Of a stretch of DNA of 64,000 bases, positions 35,992-44,217 are shown piece after piece. The stretch is from Xenococcus sp. PCC 7305. Lineage in GTDB: Bacteria; Cyanobacteriota; Cyanobacteriia; Cyanobacteriales; Xenococcaceae. How positions within the stretch are numbered: the first letter of the stretch is position 1; every line of letters starts with the position of its first letter. Where the stretch lies: the NCBI RefSeq assembly GCF_000332055.1, contig NZ_ALVZ01000219.1, positions 1 through 64,000 of the forward strand, written 5' to 3'. The position numbers were made by a program, and so were the translations under genes. The notes under the pieces were generated by a model. The model made no database searches. It was not told the origin of the DNA and worked only from the letters and a program-made list of their open reading frames with translations.

Positions 35992-37184
35992 CACCTAAGT
36001 TCCTCTGCTGCTTTTTTTAATGCTTCTCGATAACTGGCACCGTATTTTTGATAAAGATGATGATCAGGGTCATTAGCAACAAACCATTCTGCCTGATAAA
36101 GCTCAAAAATATCCACACCTTTTGCTAAACCAAAATCTAATAAGGGAGGCAAAGGCCCGACGCGACCTCGACCTGCTGGGTTCGATTGTGCTGCGGTTTG
36201 GACTTCTAAAACTGTTGTCGCATCATACTTTTTAAATAAACTGCACCAGTCAGCATAACAGTTTTTACCTTGAGCATAAAGATTGAGGGCATTTTTCGTT
36301 AATCCTTGAGTACCAATACCAAAACCTTGGGCCGCCGCATGGGCAGCAACTTCTCGGGCTATGTCATAGGATTTCCCGTAATTGTTGATCGTCACTAAAA
36401 TAGTTTTTTCTGTCTCAATGCTGGCGAGAAAATCGATAAAATCCAAACTATGCTCTTGCCATAGTTCTGGAGAAAGGCCAATGGAAGGCTTGGTCCATTC
36501 TTTGGTACAGGGATTTTTGGCATAGGTAACCCCATTACCGGGATAAGACTCTGCCCCCACACCAATACCAAAACGAAAATAACCCAGCCAGGGCTGATCG
36601 CCAAACTCTGCGATCGCAGCTCGCACAACTTTACGATAATTATCTTGATAATCTTCGTCCCAAAATACAGGCGTTTGGGGTGGATCTATTTCACATCCTT
36701 TGCCAATTTTGCACTGACAACTAACCGTATCGGTATTTTTCAGAACATATTCAGGCGTGATTGATTTGCCGTTAAATTCTTGTTGAGATCTCTGCGCTGC
36801 ACCCCATAATAAAATATTGACAGTTTTTCCGGCTTCAATCCAAGGTTTTGCCTGTTGATAGACATAGCTCCAATTATATTGAGAAGTAGCACCAGGTCCT
36901 TGATCGACTAATGACCAAGGAATTACGATATTGGCCCCAGTAACTGTAGGATCATTAAGGATATAACGTTCGATTCTGCTCCATTCCTGCGTTGGGAGAT
37001 TAGCTGTATTTAGAAATAATCCTCTAGGTTTTCCTTGAAGCGTGGATTTTACCGTTGCTGTAGCGTTAGAAGAAGATTGGGAACTTTCCTTGCGGCAACC
37101 CAGGAGCAAACCAGTAGAACTAAGTAGTATTAGCGATAATGCGATCGCTGAAGGTAGAGACTTGAGACTCTTGAAGTTCAACAT
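35991..37184 (-). CDS. Lipoprotein with a glycosidase-like TIM-barrel domain
   Basis: The 397-residue product has a lipoprotein signal peptide with lipobox LLGC (Cys30). The mature part resembles a TIM barrel of the glycoside hydrolase type: PRGLFLNTANL at the first strand, YQQAKPWIEAGKTVNILLWG, and Glu residues in FGIGVGAESYPG and TTVLEVQTA that could be catalytic. Cys pairs (CQCKIGKGC) suggest disulfides outside the cytoplasm. The family could not be named. It is anchored in a membrane facing the periplasm. The stop overlaps the methyltransferase start. Confidence 0.7.
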   Translation of the reverse strand: MLNFKSLKSLPSAIALSLILLSSTGLLLGCRKESSQSSSNATATVKSTLQGKPRGLFLNTANLPTQEWSRIERYILNDPTVTGANIVIPWSLVDQGPGATSQYNWSYVYQQAKPWIEAGKTVNILLWGAAQRSQQEFNGKSITPEYVLKNTDTVSCQCKIGKGCEIDPPQTPVFWDEDYQDNYRKVVRAAIAEFGDQPWLGYFRFGIGVGAESYPGNGVTYAKNPCTKEWTKPSIGLSPELWQEHSLDFIDFLASIETEKTILVTINNYGKSYDIAREVAAHAAAQGFGIGTQGLTKNALNLYAQGKNCYADWCSLFKKYDATTVLEVQTAAQSNPAGRGRVGPLPPLLDFGLAKGVDIFELYQAEWFVANDPDHHLYQKYGASYREALKKAAEELR

Positions 37185-37237
37185 GATTCTGTTTCATGGT
37201 AAATTGCAACCCTAACGTACCCTAAATAAAAATAAAA

Positions 37238-38194
37238 ATGGGCAAATTAATTCTGATTTGGGAAATTCCCCTAGCGATATTATCTTTTGTCTTTTATAAA
37301 ATTACAAAATTTCTCATTGGTAATCTCTTCACTATTTACTTAGTGCTTAATAAAAGCAAAGCTTCTATGTGGCGTTTTATTTCTCGAAAAATGCTAGATT
37401 CTCCTCTTATCTTACCCGTGTTGATGACCAAAGGCCCTCGTTGGAATACCCATGCCATTATCGGCACTTTAGGGCCTTTTAAGGTGGAGCAAGAAGTAAG
37501 TCTAAATATTGCGACAGCTAATAGTTCTGCTCGTTCTTGGATTGCTGTTATTTATAGTTTTCCTGGTTATAAAACAATAACTAGTTTAGAATCCAGTAAA
37601 ATTTCTACTAATAATGATTGGTATAGCATTAAACTTCCTACGGGCAAATATTCTTTCGGGCTAAGATATTATAATCGATTAAATAAAATTACTTTGCCAG
37701 CAATTAAAATTGACGATAATATTCTAACTGATTCACAGGAGGTTCCTGTCAATAACAATGATTTTTATCATGATTTAATTAAAGCTAAAAGTTGGTTTTA
37801 TTCTAGCTTGCATTATTATATTTTCACCATTTTAAAACTTAGAAACTTTTTACCAGAATCTTTTGTGAGAAAAGAGTTTTTGCCAGTGGGGGCACCAGAT
37901 ACTTTTTTTGCTTATAATTATTTAGGAAAAAGACAAAGTTTGAAGCTAGATTTCGCGCAAGAAATTATTGATAACTGTAATATATATTTTAATCTTTATG
38001 ATCGCTCTAGTTTACCTTTAAGCTGGTGTGAGATTTCTACCACAGAACATAATATCGCTGCTCCTGAAACGAATAGCTATTATTTATTAAGAATTCGCCC
38101 TCAACCTGGATTGTCTTTTGACACTTCTAAGATTCAGTTTCAAATTGTCACGGAAAATGATTTATCGCAGCAAGCTCTTTTAAAGAATAATTAA
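37238..38194 (+). CDS. Conserved cyanobacteria-type hypothetical membrane-associated protein
   Basis: The 318-residue product has a hydrophobic N-terminus (residues about 3-38, IWEIPLAILSFVFYKITKFL), then a soluble part with a beta-rich pattern (KTITSLESSK, KYSFGLRYYNRL) and the segment EFLPVGAPDTFFAYNYLG. No catalytic motif was recognised. It may belong to a DUF family restricted to cyanobacteria, but I cannot assign it. It is divergent from the lipoprotein gene. Function unknown. Confidence 0.65.
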   Translation: MGKLILIWEIPLAILSFVFYKITKFLIGNLFTIYLVLNKSKASMWRFISRKMLDSPLILPVLMTKGPRWNTHAIIGTLGPFKVEQEVSLNIATANSSARSWIAVIYSFPGYKTITSLESSKISTNNDWYSIKLPTGKYSFGLRYYNRLNKITLPAIKIDDNILTDSQEVPVNNNDFYHDLIKAKSWFYSSLHYYIFTILKLRNFLPESFVRKEFLPVGAPDTFFAYNYLGKRQSLKLDFAQEIIDNCNIYFNLYDRSSLPLSWCEISTTEHNIAAPETNSYYLLRIRPQPGLSFDTSKIQFQIVTENDLSQQALLKNN

Positions 38195-38210
38195 TATCGT
38201 TTACTGATCA

Positions 38211-38250
38211 CTTATTACTTCCGCGAAACGGCACTAGTGACGCTCGTCAC
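38211..38250. repeat. Palindromic interspersed repeat, copy 1
   Basis: CTTATTACTTCCGCGAAACG followed by GCACTAGT lies at 38211-38238. A perfect 6-base hairpin GTGACGCTCGTCAC overlaps its end at 38237-38250. The first part recurs in inverted orientation at 50285-50320 with one substitution and an extra CATTACT unit. Confidence 0.6.
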
Positions 38251-38310
38251 ACTACTTACAGGGTACATGTACTAGTTTTGATTTAGTAGAGTTCACCGGA
38301 ATTAAGAACA

Positions 38311-38427
38311 ATGACTAACTATCAATCCAAGTTTCACAATCAATTTGATTTTGTCCCCAAAATGTTGAGTGGCATGATGGGGGTTGCGATCGGCTTGATG
38401 ATTGCAACATCGCTTCACTGGATTTAA
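38311..38427 (+). CDS. Possible small membrane peptide of 38 residues
   Basis: An ATG frame reads MTNYQSKFHNQFDFVPKMLS, then GMMGVAIGLMIATSLHWI and TAA. The second half is a single hydrophobic helix with small residues (GMMGVAIG), flanked by a polar N-terminus, as in the tiny subunits of photosynthetic or NDH complexes. It has an AAGAA just upstream as a weak ribosome site. I do not recognise the family, so this could be a chance frame. It lies in an otherwise empty 340-base spacer. Confidence 0.4.
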   Translation: MTNYQSKFHNQFDFVPKMLSGMMGVAIGLMIATSLHWI

Positions 38428-38534
38428 TCTTGCGGTGCAAAAGTAAATAATTGATTGATTTACTAGACTACTCATAGAGATATGGTTTATAACAAACCGA
38501 AAGAACATCTCAGTCAGAATCTCTAAAGTGATTA

Positions 38535-38828
38535 ATGAAAGTAAATCTTGAAGATGACATCTTAGCTATCTCCCATGAAGATCTCCCTAAATATAAAAAA
38601 GGTGGTTCCATCGTGAGAAATAGCTATTTTTGGGCTTTAAAATCGATTGCTTGCTATAGTTCTAGAGGTCAAGATTGGGAATACGATCGCGATGTCTGGG
38701 TTGCCTTATCTAGGATGTTACTTGCTTTTACTGGATCAGGGTATTTGGGCGATCGCGAAACAACTCTGGAGTTCTCAGAAACGACTCCAATTCCCGAAGA
38801 ATTACGTTCCATTTCCACTTGGCTATAG
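38535..38828 (+). CDS. Small hypothetical protein
   Basis: The 97-residue product is soluble in character, with an acidic N-terminal third (MKVNLEDDILAISHEDLPKY) and a helical, aromatic-rich middle (NSYFWALKSIACYSSRGQDW, VALSRMLLAF). No known family was recognised. It sits directly before the tRNA gene on the same strand. HIP1-like GCGATCGCG motifs in the frame are typical of this genome's coding DNA, but coding status rests mainly on the open frame and plausible composition. Confidence 0.5.
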   Translation: MKVNLEDDILAISHEDLPKYKKGGSIVRNSYFWALKSIACYSSRGQDWEYDRDVWVALSRMLLAFTGSGYLGDRETTLEFSETTPIPEELRSISTWL

Positions 38829-38905
38829 CCTTATTTTTACTGCTCAAAAATCTAAAAATTAATTATTTTGTTTTTAATCCAGGTTATGCTATATTTATCT
38901 GGCAA

Positions 38906-38977
38906 GGGCGATTAGCTCAGTGGTAGAGCGCCTGCCTTACAAGCAGGACGTCACAGGTTCAAGTCCCGTATCGCCCA
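38906..38977 (+). tRNA. tRNA-Val (anticodon TAC)
   Basis: The 72-base cloverleaf has a fully paired acceptor stem (GGGCGAT with ATCGCCC) and discriminator A, a D arm (TAGCTCAGTGGTAGAGC), anticodon stem CCTGC/GCAGG around loop CTTACAA, and a T arm with GGTTCAAGTCC. The anticodon TAC reads Val codons GUA and others by wobble. CCA is not encoded. A T-rich stretch follows and may end transcription. Confidence 0.96.
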
Positions 38978-39154
38978 TTTTGTTTTGTGATTGTTGTTTT
39001 TAAATCATACAACCTCGTTTGATGATTTTCTGGTTTTGGCATTAAGAACATTTCATCGCTCTATCAGAGTTATTTTGTTTTGATTCTATCTCTCTCCTTT
39101 TAGCCGCCCAGTGCTACGAATATACCTAATGTTGAAAGCATTACTTCAAAATAA

Positions 39155-39182
39155 TCAAGGAACGCTTTTTGAGAACGTTCCC
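39155..39182 (-). terminator. Terminator of the M1 aminopeptidase gene
   Basis: On the minus strand GGAACG pairs with CGTTCC around an 11 to 12-base loop, followed by TTGATTATTTT. It begins 12 bases beyond the stop codon of the peptidase gene. The stem and T-rich tail fit a Rho-independent terminator. Confidence 0.6.
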
Positions 39183-39194
39183 TAATTATGCAAA

Positions 39195-41765
39195 TTACTT
39201 ATTTTTTGCTTCCAAATTTTCTAACCGACTTTTCAAGTCCTGATTATCTTTCTTCAACTTATCAAGTTCCTCTCTCAACTCCTTAACAGCCTTATCACTA
39301 CCAATATTTTTCTGTACCTTACTAATCGCTTCATCAGCTCTTCTTTTCACCCTGCCATCAGGAGATTGAGCCGAAAGATTTTGTAAAATCGCGATCGCCT
39401 TGGGAGTCTGCATTTGCCCTAAAGCTCCAGAAACTGCAACTTGAGTCAGGAAGAAACCTTCCCCTGATAAAGACTCCAATTGCTCTAAAATCTCGGCAAC
39501 TTTTTCGGGAGTTTGGCCAGCCGAGACTGCTCCCAAAGCACGAATTGAAGCCAATCTCAAAGCCTGAGGAGTACCTAGCTTTGTATATTCAAGAATAATA
39601 TCAACCGCAGCTGCTGAAGTTGTCATTTTACTTAATCCCGCGATCGCCCCACTGCGGACAGTTTCATTCCAACCAGCACGGGTGTTTAAGATATCTTTTA
39701 ATGTTGCGATCGTCTCTTCCTGTTGCGCCTTCAAATTGCCGGAGACCATTCCTCCCAAGCTGCGAGCTGCTGAAGCTTCCACATAATAACTAGCACCTGC
39801 TGTGATCAAACATTGCTTGATAGTTTCATAGGCATCAACTGTTTTAAAGTTACTTAGAGCCTCTATCACCGCACGGCGAACTCTTGCATCGGAATCTTGC
39901 AAACCTTCGACTAATGCGGCTTTTGCTTGGTTGAGTTTAATTTTCCCAAGAATTTTTGCCACTTCTACTCTGACACCCCAAAAGCTATCTTCTGTTAGAG
40001 ATGCTGACAAAGCTTTAACAATTTCTAACCCGCCTTTTTTACCTAATGCTTTCGCGGCATATATCCTAGAAACAGAATCAACATCGTATTTAAGTTGATT
40101 TTTTAATTGAGTAACGGGATACTCAAGTTTGACTGTCTTGAGAATATAGTTATTAACATCAAAGCTAATGAAATCAGGTTTTGTCTCTAAGGGGAAATAG
40201 AAAGATTGTTCTTTTTGATGGATGCGTAGACTATAGTTTTGTGGTGCACTATCAATATAACCAAAAGCAATGGGAATTTTGAGGTCAAATAATTGACTAT
40301 CACTTCCAGTCTTATTATCTTTGGCTTGAGTCTGGGTGACAGTCAACTTGGCAAGATTACTATCGCTATCCCAAGAATAAGCTACTTTGTAATCGGGATG
40401 TCCACCACGGAAGACATATTGATCGAACAAACCAGCTAAGTTATAGCCTGTCGCTGAATCGATCGCCCGCAATAAATCGATAGTTTCTACTGTCTGATGA
40501 GCATTATCGTTTACAAAGGTATGAATTGCTTTATCAAATAACTCTTCACCGAGAATGCCTCTAATCATATGATAAACACATGCACCCTTTTCATAAAGAT
40601 GACGGTCGTACAGTTCGATCGCCTCGCGGTAGATATTCGTCACAATCGGACGACGATAACGAGAACTATCTTCTGCTAAATAGCTTCTGGCTTCATTGAG
40701 CATGTAATAAGCGGCATCATCCTTGCCATATTCATGATCAGTCCATAAAACCTCTGCATAGGAAGCCATGCCTTCTTTGATCCAAGCATGAGACCAATGT
40801 TTAATTACTACCAAATCGCCAAACCATTGATGGGCAAGCTCGTGCAAGACCAAACTTTCGGTACGCATATTATCAATCGCAGCCCGTTCGTCCAATAAAC
40901 AGCGATCAGTCAAGAGAGTTGTCGAGGTATTTTCCATCCCGCCAAATATAAAATCATCAACGCAAACTTGAGCATATTTGGGATAGGGATAAGTATATCC
41001 GTATTTTTTAGATAAATACTCCATCATCTGAGGAGTTTTACCCATACTGATTTTTGCTTCTGTTTCTTTGCCTTTTTCGACATAGTAGGTGACTGGAATG
41101 CCTTGCCAAGTATCGCTTAATTCAGCAAAGTCACCGACAGCTAAGGTCATTAAATAGGTGGGATGAACTTGTTGTTGATGCCAATGGTAAATCTTATCTG
41201 AGCCAACTGCTTCGGTGCTCACTAGTTTTCCATTAGATACAGCTAGATATTTACCTGGGACTCTGACTTTGATTTCCGAAGTTGCTAACTGCCCAGGATA
41301 ATCGAAACAGGGAAACCAAAAACGCGAGTCTTCATCTTCTCCTTGTGTCCATACTTGCGTTGGTTTATCGGGATAATGCGCGTCAGGTTGAATAAAATAG
41401 ATGCCTCGTTGGGGATGATCCACGCTGTAGGCGATCGCAATATCAATCTTGGCTTCTGTCGTGGGTTGCAATAAATTGATTTGCAGCTTTTCGCCATCAT
41501 AGTCAAAAGGTTGGCTCACTCCGGCAATCATGACTGATTCGAGATTTAAATCGACTGCATCGAGGGTAAGCTGTTCGATACCTTGGCGTACGGGAGTTAG
41601 GGTAATGGTGCAAGTTCCTGTAAAACTCTGGTTGGGGATGTCTAAGATTAGATCTAGTAATATGTGGTCTACTTGTCCAGGGCGATCGGGATTGTAGTGA
41701 GGTTTAGCCCCTGGAAGTTCAAAGGATTTAGTTTTTTTCTCTTCGGTATCGAAATATAGCGACAT
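39195..41765 (-). CDS. M1-family aminopeptidase with C-terminal HEAT repeats and coiled coil
   Basis: The 856-residue protein has an M1 N-terminal beta domain, the exopeptidase motif GGMEN (residues 275-279), and the zinc site HELAH (308-312) with the third ligand Glu331 in KEG. Residues about 555-810 form HEAT-like repeats (VRVEVAKILGKIK, VRRAVIEALSNF and so on) in place of the usual ERAP1-like helical domain. The last 40 residues are a charged coiled coil. It would remove N-terminal amino acids from peptides in the cytoplasm; the repeats suggest a protein partner. No signal peptide is seen. Confidence 0.93.
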   Translation of the reverse strand: MSLYFDTEEKKTKSFELPGAKPHYNPDRPGQVDHILLDLILDIPNQSFTGTCTITLTPVRQGIEQLTLDAVDLNLESVMIAGVSQPFDYDGEKLQINLLQPTTEAKIDIAIAYSVDHPQRGIYFIQPDAHYPDKPTQVWTQGEDEDSRFWFPCFDYPGQLATSEIKVRVPGKYLAVSNGKLVSTEAVGSDKIYHWHQQQVHPTYLMTLAVGDFAELSDTWQGIPVTYYVEKGKETEAKISMGKTPQMMEYLSKKYGYTYPYPKYAQVCVDDFIFGGMENTSTTLLTDRCLLDERAAIDNMRTESLVLHELAHQWFGDLVVIKHWSHAWIKEGMASYAEVLWTDHEYGKDDAAYYMLNEARSYLAEDSSRYRRPIVTNIYREAIELYDRHLYEKGACVYHMIRGILGEELFDKAIHTFVNDNAHQTVETIDLLRAIDSATGYNLAGLFDQYVFRGGHPDYKVAYSWDSDSNLAKLTVTQTQAKDNKTGSDSQLFDLKIPIAFGYIDSAPQNYSLRIHQKEQSFYFPLETKPDFISFDVNNYILKTVKLEYPVTQLKNQLKYDVDSVSRIYAAKALGKKGGLEIVKALSASLTEDSFWGVRVEVAKILGKIKLNQAKAALVEGLQDSDARVRRAVIEALSNFKTVDAYETIKQCLITAGASYYVEASAARSLGGMVSGNLKAQQEETIATLKDILNTRAGWNETVRSGAIAGLSKMTTSAAAVDIILEYTKLGTPQALRLASIRALGAVSAGQTPEKVAEILEQLESLSGEGFFLTQVAVSGALGQMQTPKAIAILQNLSAQSPDGRVKRRADEAISKVQKNIGSDKAVKELREELDKLKKDNQDLKSRLENLEAKNK

Positions 41766-41979
41766 AAGGAGTTGTGCAATGTGATGATATAGATCTTATC
41801 TTACTCAATTTGTCGTCATCCTATCGTAGGTTGGACAATGGGAATACTCCCTGCGGTATTCATTCTATTTAAAATATGCAAGTTACAATCTAGGTTGTGA
41901 TTAATGACAATCATGGTTATTTGATTACTCATGATTTGTACAATTTAATTTACACCGGACACAATGCAATATATTGGGA

Positions 41980-42489
41980 ATGAGCAAGATAATGATTGAT
42001 ATTGTTGAAGCAGATCTTAGTTTGTCTGCTCATGGGGAGGCACTCATCAAATTGATGGATTTGTATGCCCTCGACCCCATGGGTGGTGGTAAAGGTCTTT
42101 CAAGCTACGTTAAGGCAAATCTCCCTACCGAACTTGCAAAGAGAAAATCGGCACATGTTATCCTCGCATTTGTTGATGAGCAACCCGCAGGGCTGATGGT
42201 TTGTTTCGAAGGATTTTCCACATTTGCCTGCAAGCCACTACTAAATATTCATGACCTTATGGTTGCTTTGCCTTATCGAGGAAAAGGTTTGTCCAAACTT
42301 CTGTTGCGGAAAGCAGAAGAGATTGCCAGGCATTTAGGCTGCTGCAAACTGACTTTAGAGGTACTAGAAGGAAACCAGGTTGCCCAATCGGCCTACAAGG
42401 CGTGCGGTTTTAGTGGGTATGAGCTCAATCCTCAAATGGGCAAAGCATTATTCTGGGAAAAAAAATTAGAAGATGAGTGTTCTAAATAG
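41980..42489 (+). CDS. GNAT-family N-acetyltransferase
   Basis: The product (169 residues from ATG 41980) shows the GNAT fold: motif A LMVALPYRGKGLSKLLLRKA with the RGKG acetyl-CoA loop, and motif B LEVLEGNQVAQSAYKACGF. It transfers an acetyl group from acetyl-CoA to an amine; the substrate is unknown. A TTG at 41974 and an ATG at 41992 are alternative starts; the ATG at 41992 has GGGA upstream. It converges with the DUF1348-like gene, 433 bases away at the far end of that gene. Confidence 0.87.
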   Translation: MSKIMIDIVEADLSLSAHGEALIKLMDLYALDPMGGGKGLSSYVKANLPTELAKRKSAHVILAFVDEQPAGLMVCFEGFSTFACKPLLNIHDLMVALPYRGKGLSKLLLRKAEEIARHLGCCKLTLEVLEGNQVAQSAYKACGFSGYELNPQMGKALFWEKKLEDECSK

Positions 42490-42494
42490 CAAAT

Positions 42495-42923
42495 TCAACT
42501 CTTGCGCTCCCAAAGAAATTTCCTTTCAGATTCTTTGATCGGAACATCATTAATGCTGGCTTCGCGTCTTTTCATCAGGCCATTTTCGGCAAATTCCCAA
42601 TTTTCGTTGCCATAGGCACGATACCAAAAGCCTCCATCATCATGCCATTCGTATTCAAAACAAACTGAAATACGATTCTCTCTAAAGCTCCAAAGTCTTT
42701 TTTTGAGCCGATAATCTAATTCTTTAGCCCATTTTCGTTGAAGAAAAGCCACAATTTCGGCTCTTCCACTAATAAATTCAGCGCGATTGCGCCATTGAGA
42801 ATCGATAGTATAAGCTAAAGCAACTTTTTCCGGATTACGAGTATTCCAAGCATCTTCAGCTCCTTGGACTTTAGCTGTTGCGGTTTCGAGATTAAATGGG
42901 GGTAGGGGTGGTTTAGTTTCCAT
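42495..42923 (-). CDS. NTF2/SnoaL-like protein (DUF1348 type)
   Basis: The product (142 residues from ATG 42923; a TTG at 42932 is an alternative) is a single cone-shaped NTF2-like domain. Features include [40 protein letters not shown] and [20 protein letters not shown], which match the DUF1348 family. No function is established for this family. It follows the COG0523 GTPase gene by 36 bases on the same strand and could be the last gene of that transcript. Confidence 0.78.
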   Translation of the reverse strand: METKPPLPPFNLETATAKVQGAEDAWNTRNPEKVALAYTIDSQWRNRAEFISGRAEIVAFLQRKWAKELDYRLKKRLWSFRENRISVCFEYEWHDDGGFWYRAYGNENWEFAENGLMKRREASINDVPIKESERKFLWERKS

Positions 42924-42959
42924 AGATTTCAATATTTATGACAAAGTTAATACAGGAAT

Positions 42960-43931
42960 TTAAACAAAACAAGCTTGAAAATCTTGACGCAACTGTTCCG
43001 AATCAAGATTGCGACCAATAAATACCAATTCATTTTTCCGAGTTTCCTCTGACTTCCATGGACGATCTGGTTGCCCGTCGAAAATCATATGAACGCCCTG
43101 AAACACAAAGCGATTATCTTCTCCTGCTATATTGAGAATCCCTTTCATCCGAAAAATATTCGGGCCCTGAGTTTGTAATAACTTCGTTAACCATTTATTT
43201 AACTTTTCGAGATCAACAGCACCTGATTCGACAATGGCAAAAGAGAAAACCGATTCATCATGTTCATGGGCATCTTCGCCTAACAGTTCTGGTTCAATTT
43301 CCAAGGCGTGATCGAGGTCAAACGCCCGAACTCCTAATACCGAATCCATGGCAATCTCAGCATTTTGTGTGTGATATATTTTCACCATGCCGTTCATGCC
43401 CCGAATACGCTGCTCCAATTCTGCTAGCTGTTGAGGTTCGACCAAATCTGTTTTATTGAGCAAAATTACATTGGCAAAGGCAATTTGTTCTTGAGCTTCA
43501 TCACTATCCCAATGAGACCAAATATGTTTGGCATCAACCACTGTCACAACGGCATCCAAATTCAGTTGGGCTTGAATTTCTTCATCTACAAAAAAAGTTT
43601 GAATCACCGGTGCAGGATCAGCAAGTCCTGTGGTTTCTATGACTAAATGGTCGAACTTATCTCGCCGACGCATCAAATTACCAATAATTCTGATTAAATC
43701 TCCCCGCACAGTACAACAGATGCAACCGTTGTTCATTTCAAATATTTCTTCATCGGCATCGATGACTAATTGATTATCAATGCCGACTTCTCCAAACTCA
43801 TTGACAATTACAGCGACTTTTTTCCCATGTTCATGGGTCAGAATGCGATTGAGCAATGTAGTCTTCCCCGCGCCTAGATAGCCTGTTAAAACAGTAACTG
43901 GTACGGCCTTATTGTCCATAGTTGCAATCAT
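42960..43931 (-). CDS. COG0523 (CobW-like) G3E-family metallochaperone GTPase
   Basis: The 323-residue protein has Walker A GYLGAGKTT (17-25), the metal-binding motif GCICC (69-73), the guanine motif LNKTDL, and a C-terminal CobW domain. An acidic His-containing loop (GEDAHEHDES) may also bind metal. COG0523 GTPases deliver zinc, cobalt or iron to client enzymes; this clade cannot be assigned to one metal from sequence. It is 12 bases downstream of the 83-residue Cys/His protein, in the same direction as the WD40, HupE-like and cyanase genes. Confidence 0.9.
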   Translation of the reverse strand: MIATMDNKAVPVTVLTGYLGAGKTTLLNRILTHEHGKKVAVIVNEFGEVGIDNQLVIDADEEIFEMNNGCICCTVRGDLIRIIGNLMRRRDKFDHLVIETTGLADPAPVIQTFFVDEEIQAQLNLDAVVTVVDAKHIWSHWDSDEAQEQIAFANVILLNKTDLVEPQQLAELEQRIRGMNGMVKIYHTQNAEIAMDSVLGVRAFDLDHALEIEPELLGEDAHEHDESVFSFAIVESGAVDLEKLNKWLTKLLQTQGPNIFRMKGILNIAGEDNRFVFQGVHMIFDGQPDRPWKSEETRKNELVFIGRNLDSEQLRQDFQACFV

Positions 43932-43943
43932 AATTTCTGCTGA

Positions 43944-44195
43944 TTAATCTAAAAGTTTCTTGATCTCTACTTCAGTAATTTGTGATGCCGGTTTGTGTAT
44001 TTTGTACTGTTGTGGTGGATTTGTCATCACAGCAATCACTGTTTCTAGAGGAGGACAGTCTGGTTCATGGCATTGCAGTTGACTGATGGAGATCGATATT
44101 TCCCGATGCAAATCTAAATTGTGATAAACCCAATCTTTGATCTGCTTAAGCTTTGCTAAATCAACTTGAGAATGAGATTTTGTAAATAAATTCAT
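43944..44195 (-). CDS. Small Cys/His-containing protein of unknown function next to the COG0523 GTPase
   Basis: This 83-residue protein has a helical N-terminus and the motif QCHEPDCPPLETVIAV with Cys42, His43 and Cys47, a possible metal or redox site, and ends with KIHKPASQITEVEIKKLL. I do not recognise the family. It sits between the WD40 gene (22 bases) and the COG0523 GTPase (12 bases), which suggests it is a partner or metal client of the latter. It lacks a signal peptide. Confidence 0.72.
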   Translation of the reverse strand: MNLFTKSHSQVDLAKLKQIKDWVYHNLDLHREISISISQLQCHEPDCPPLETVIAVMTNPPQQYKIHKPASQITEVEIKKLLD

Positions 44196-44217
44196 AGTAA
44201 TTATTTATTTTCCATGA

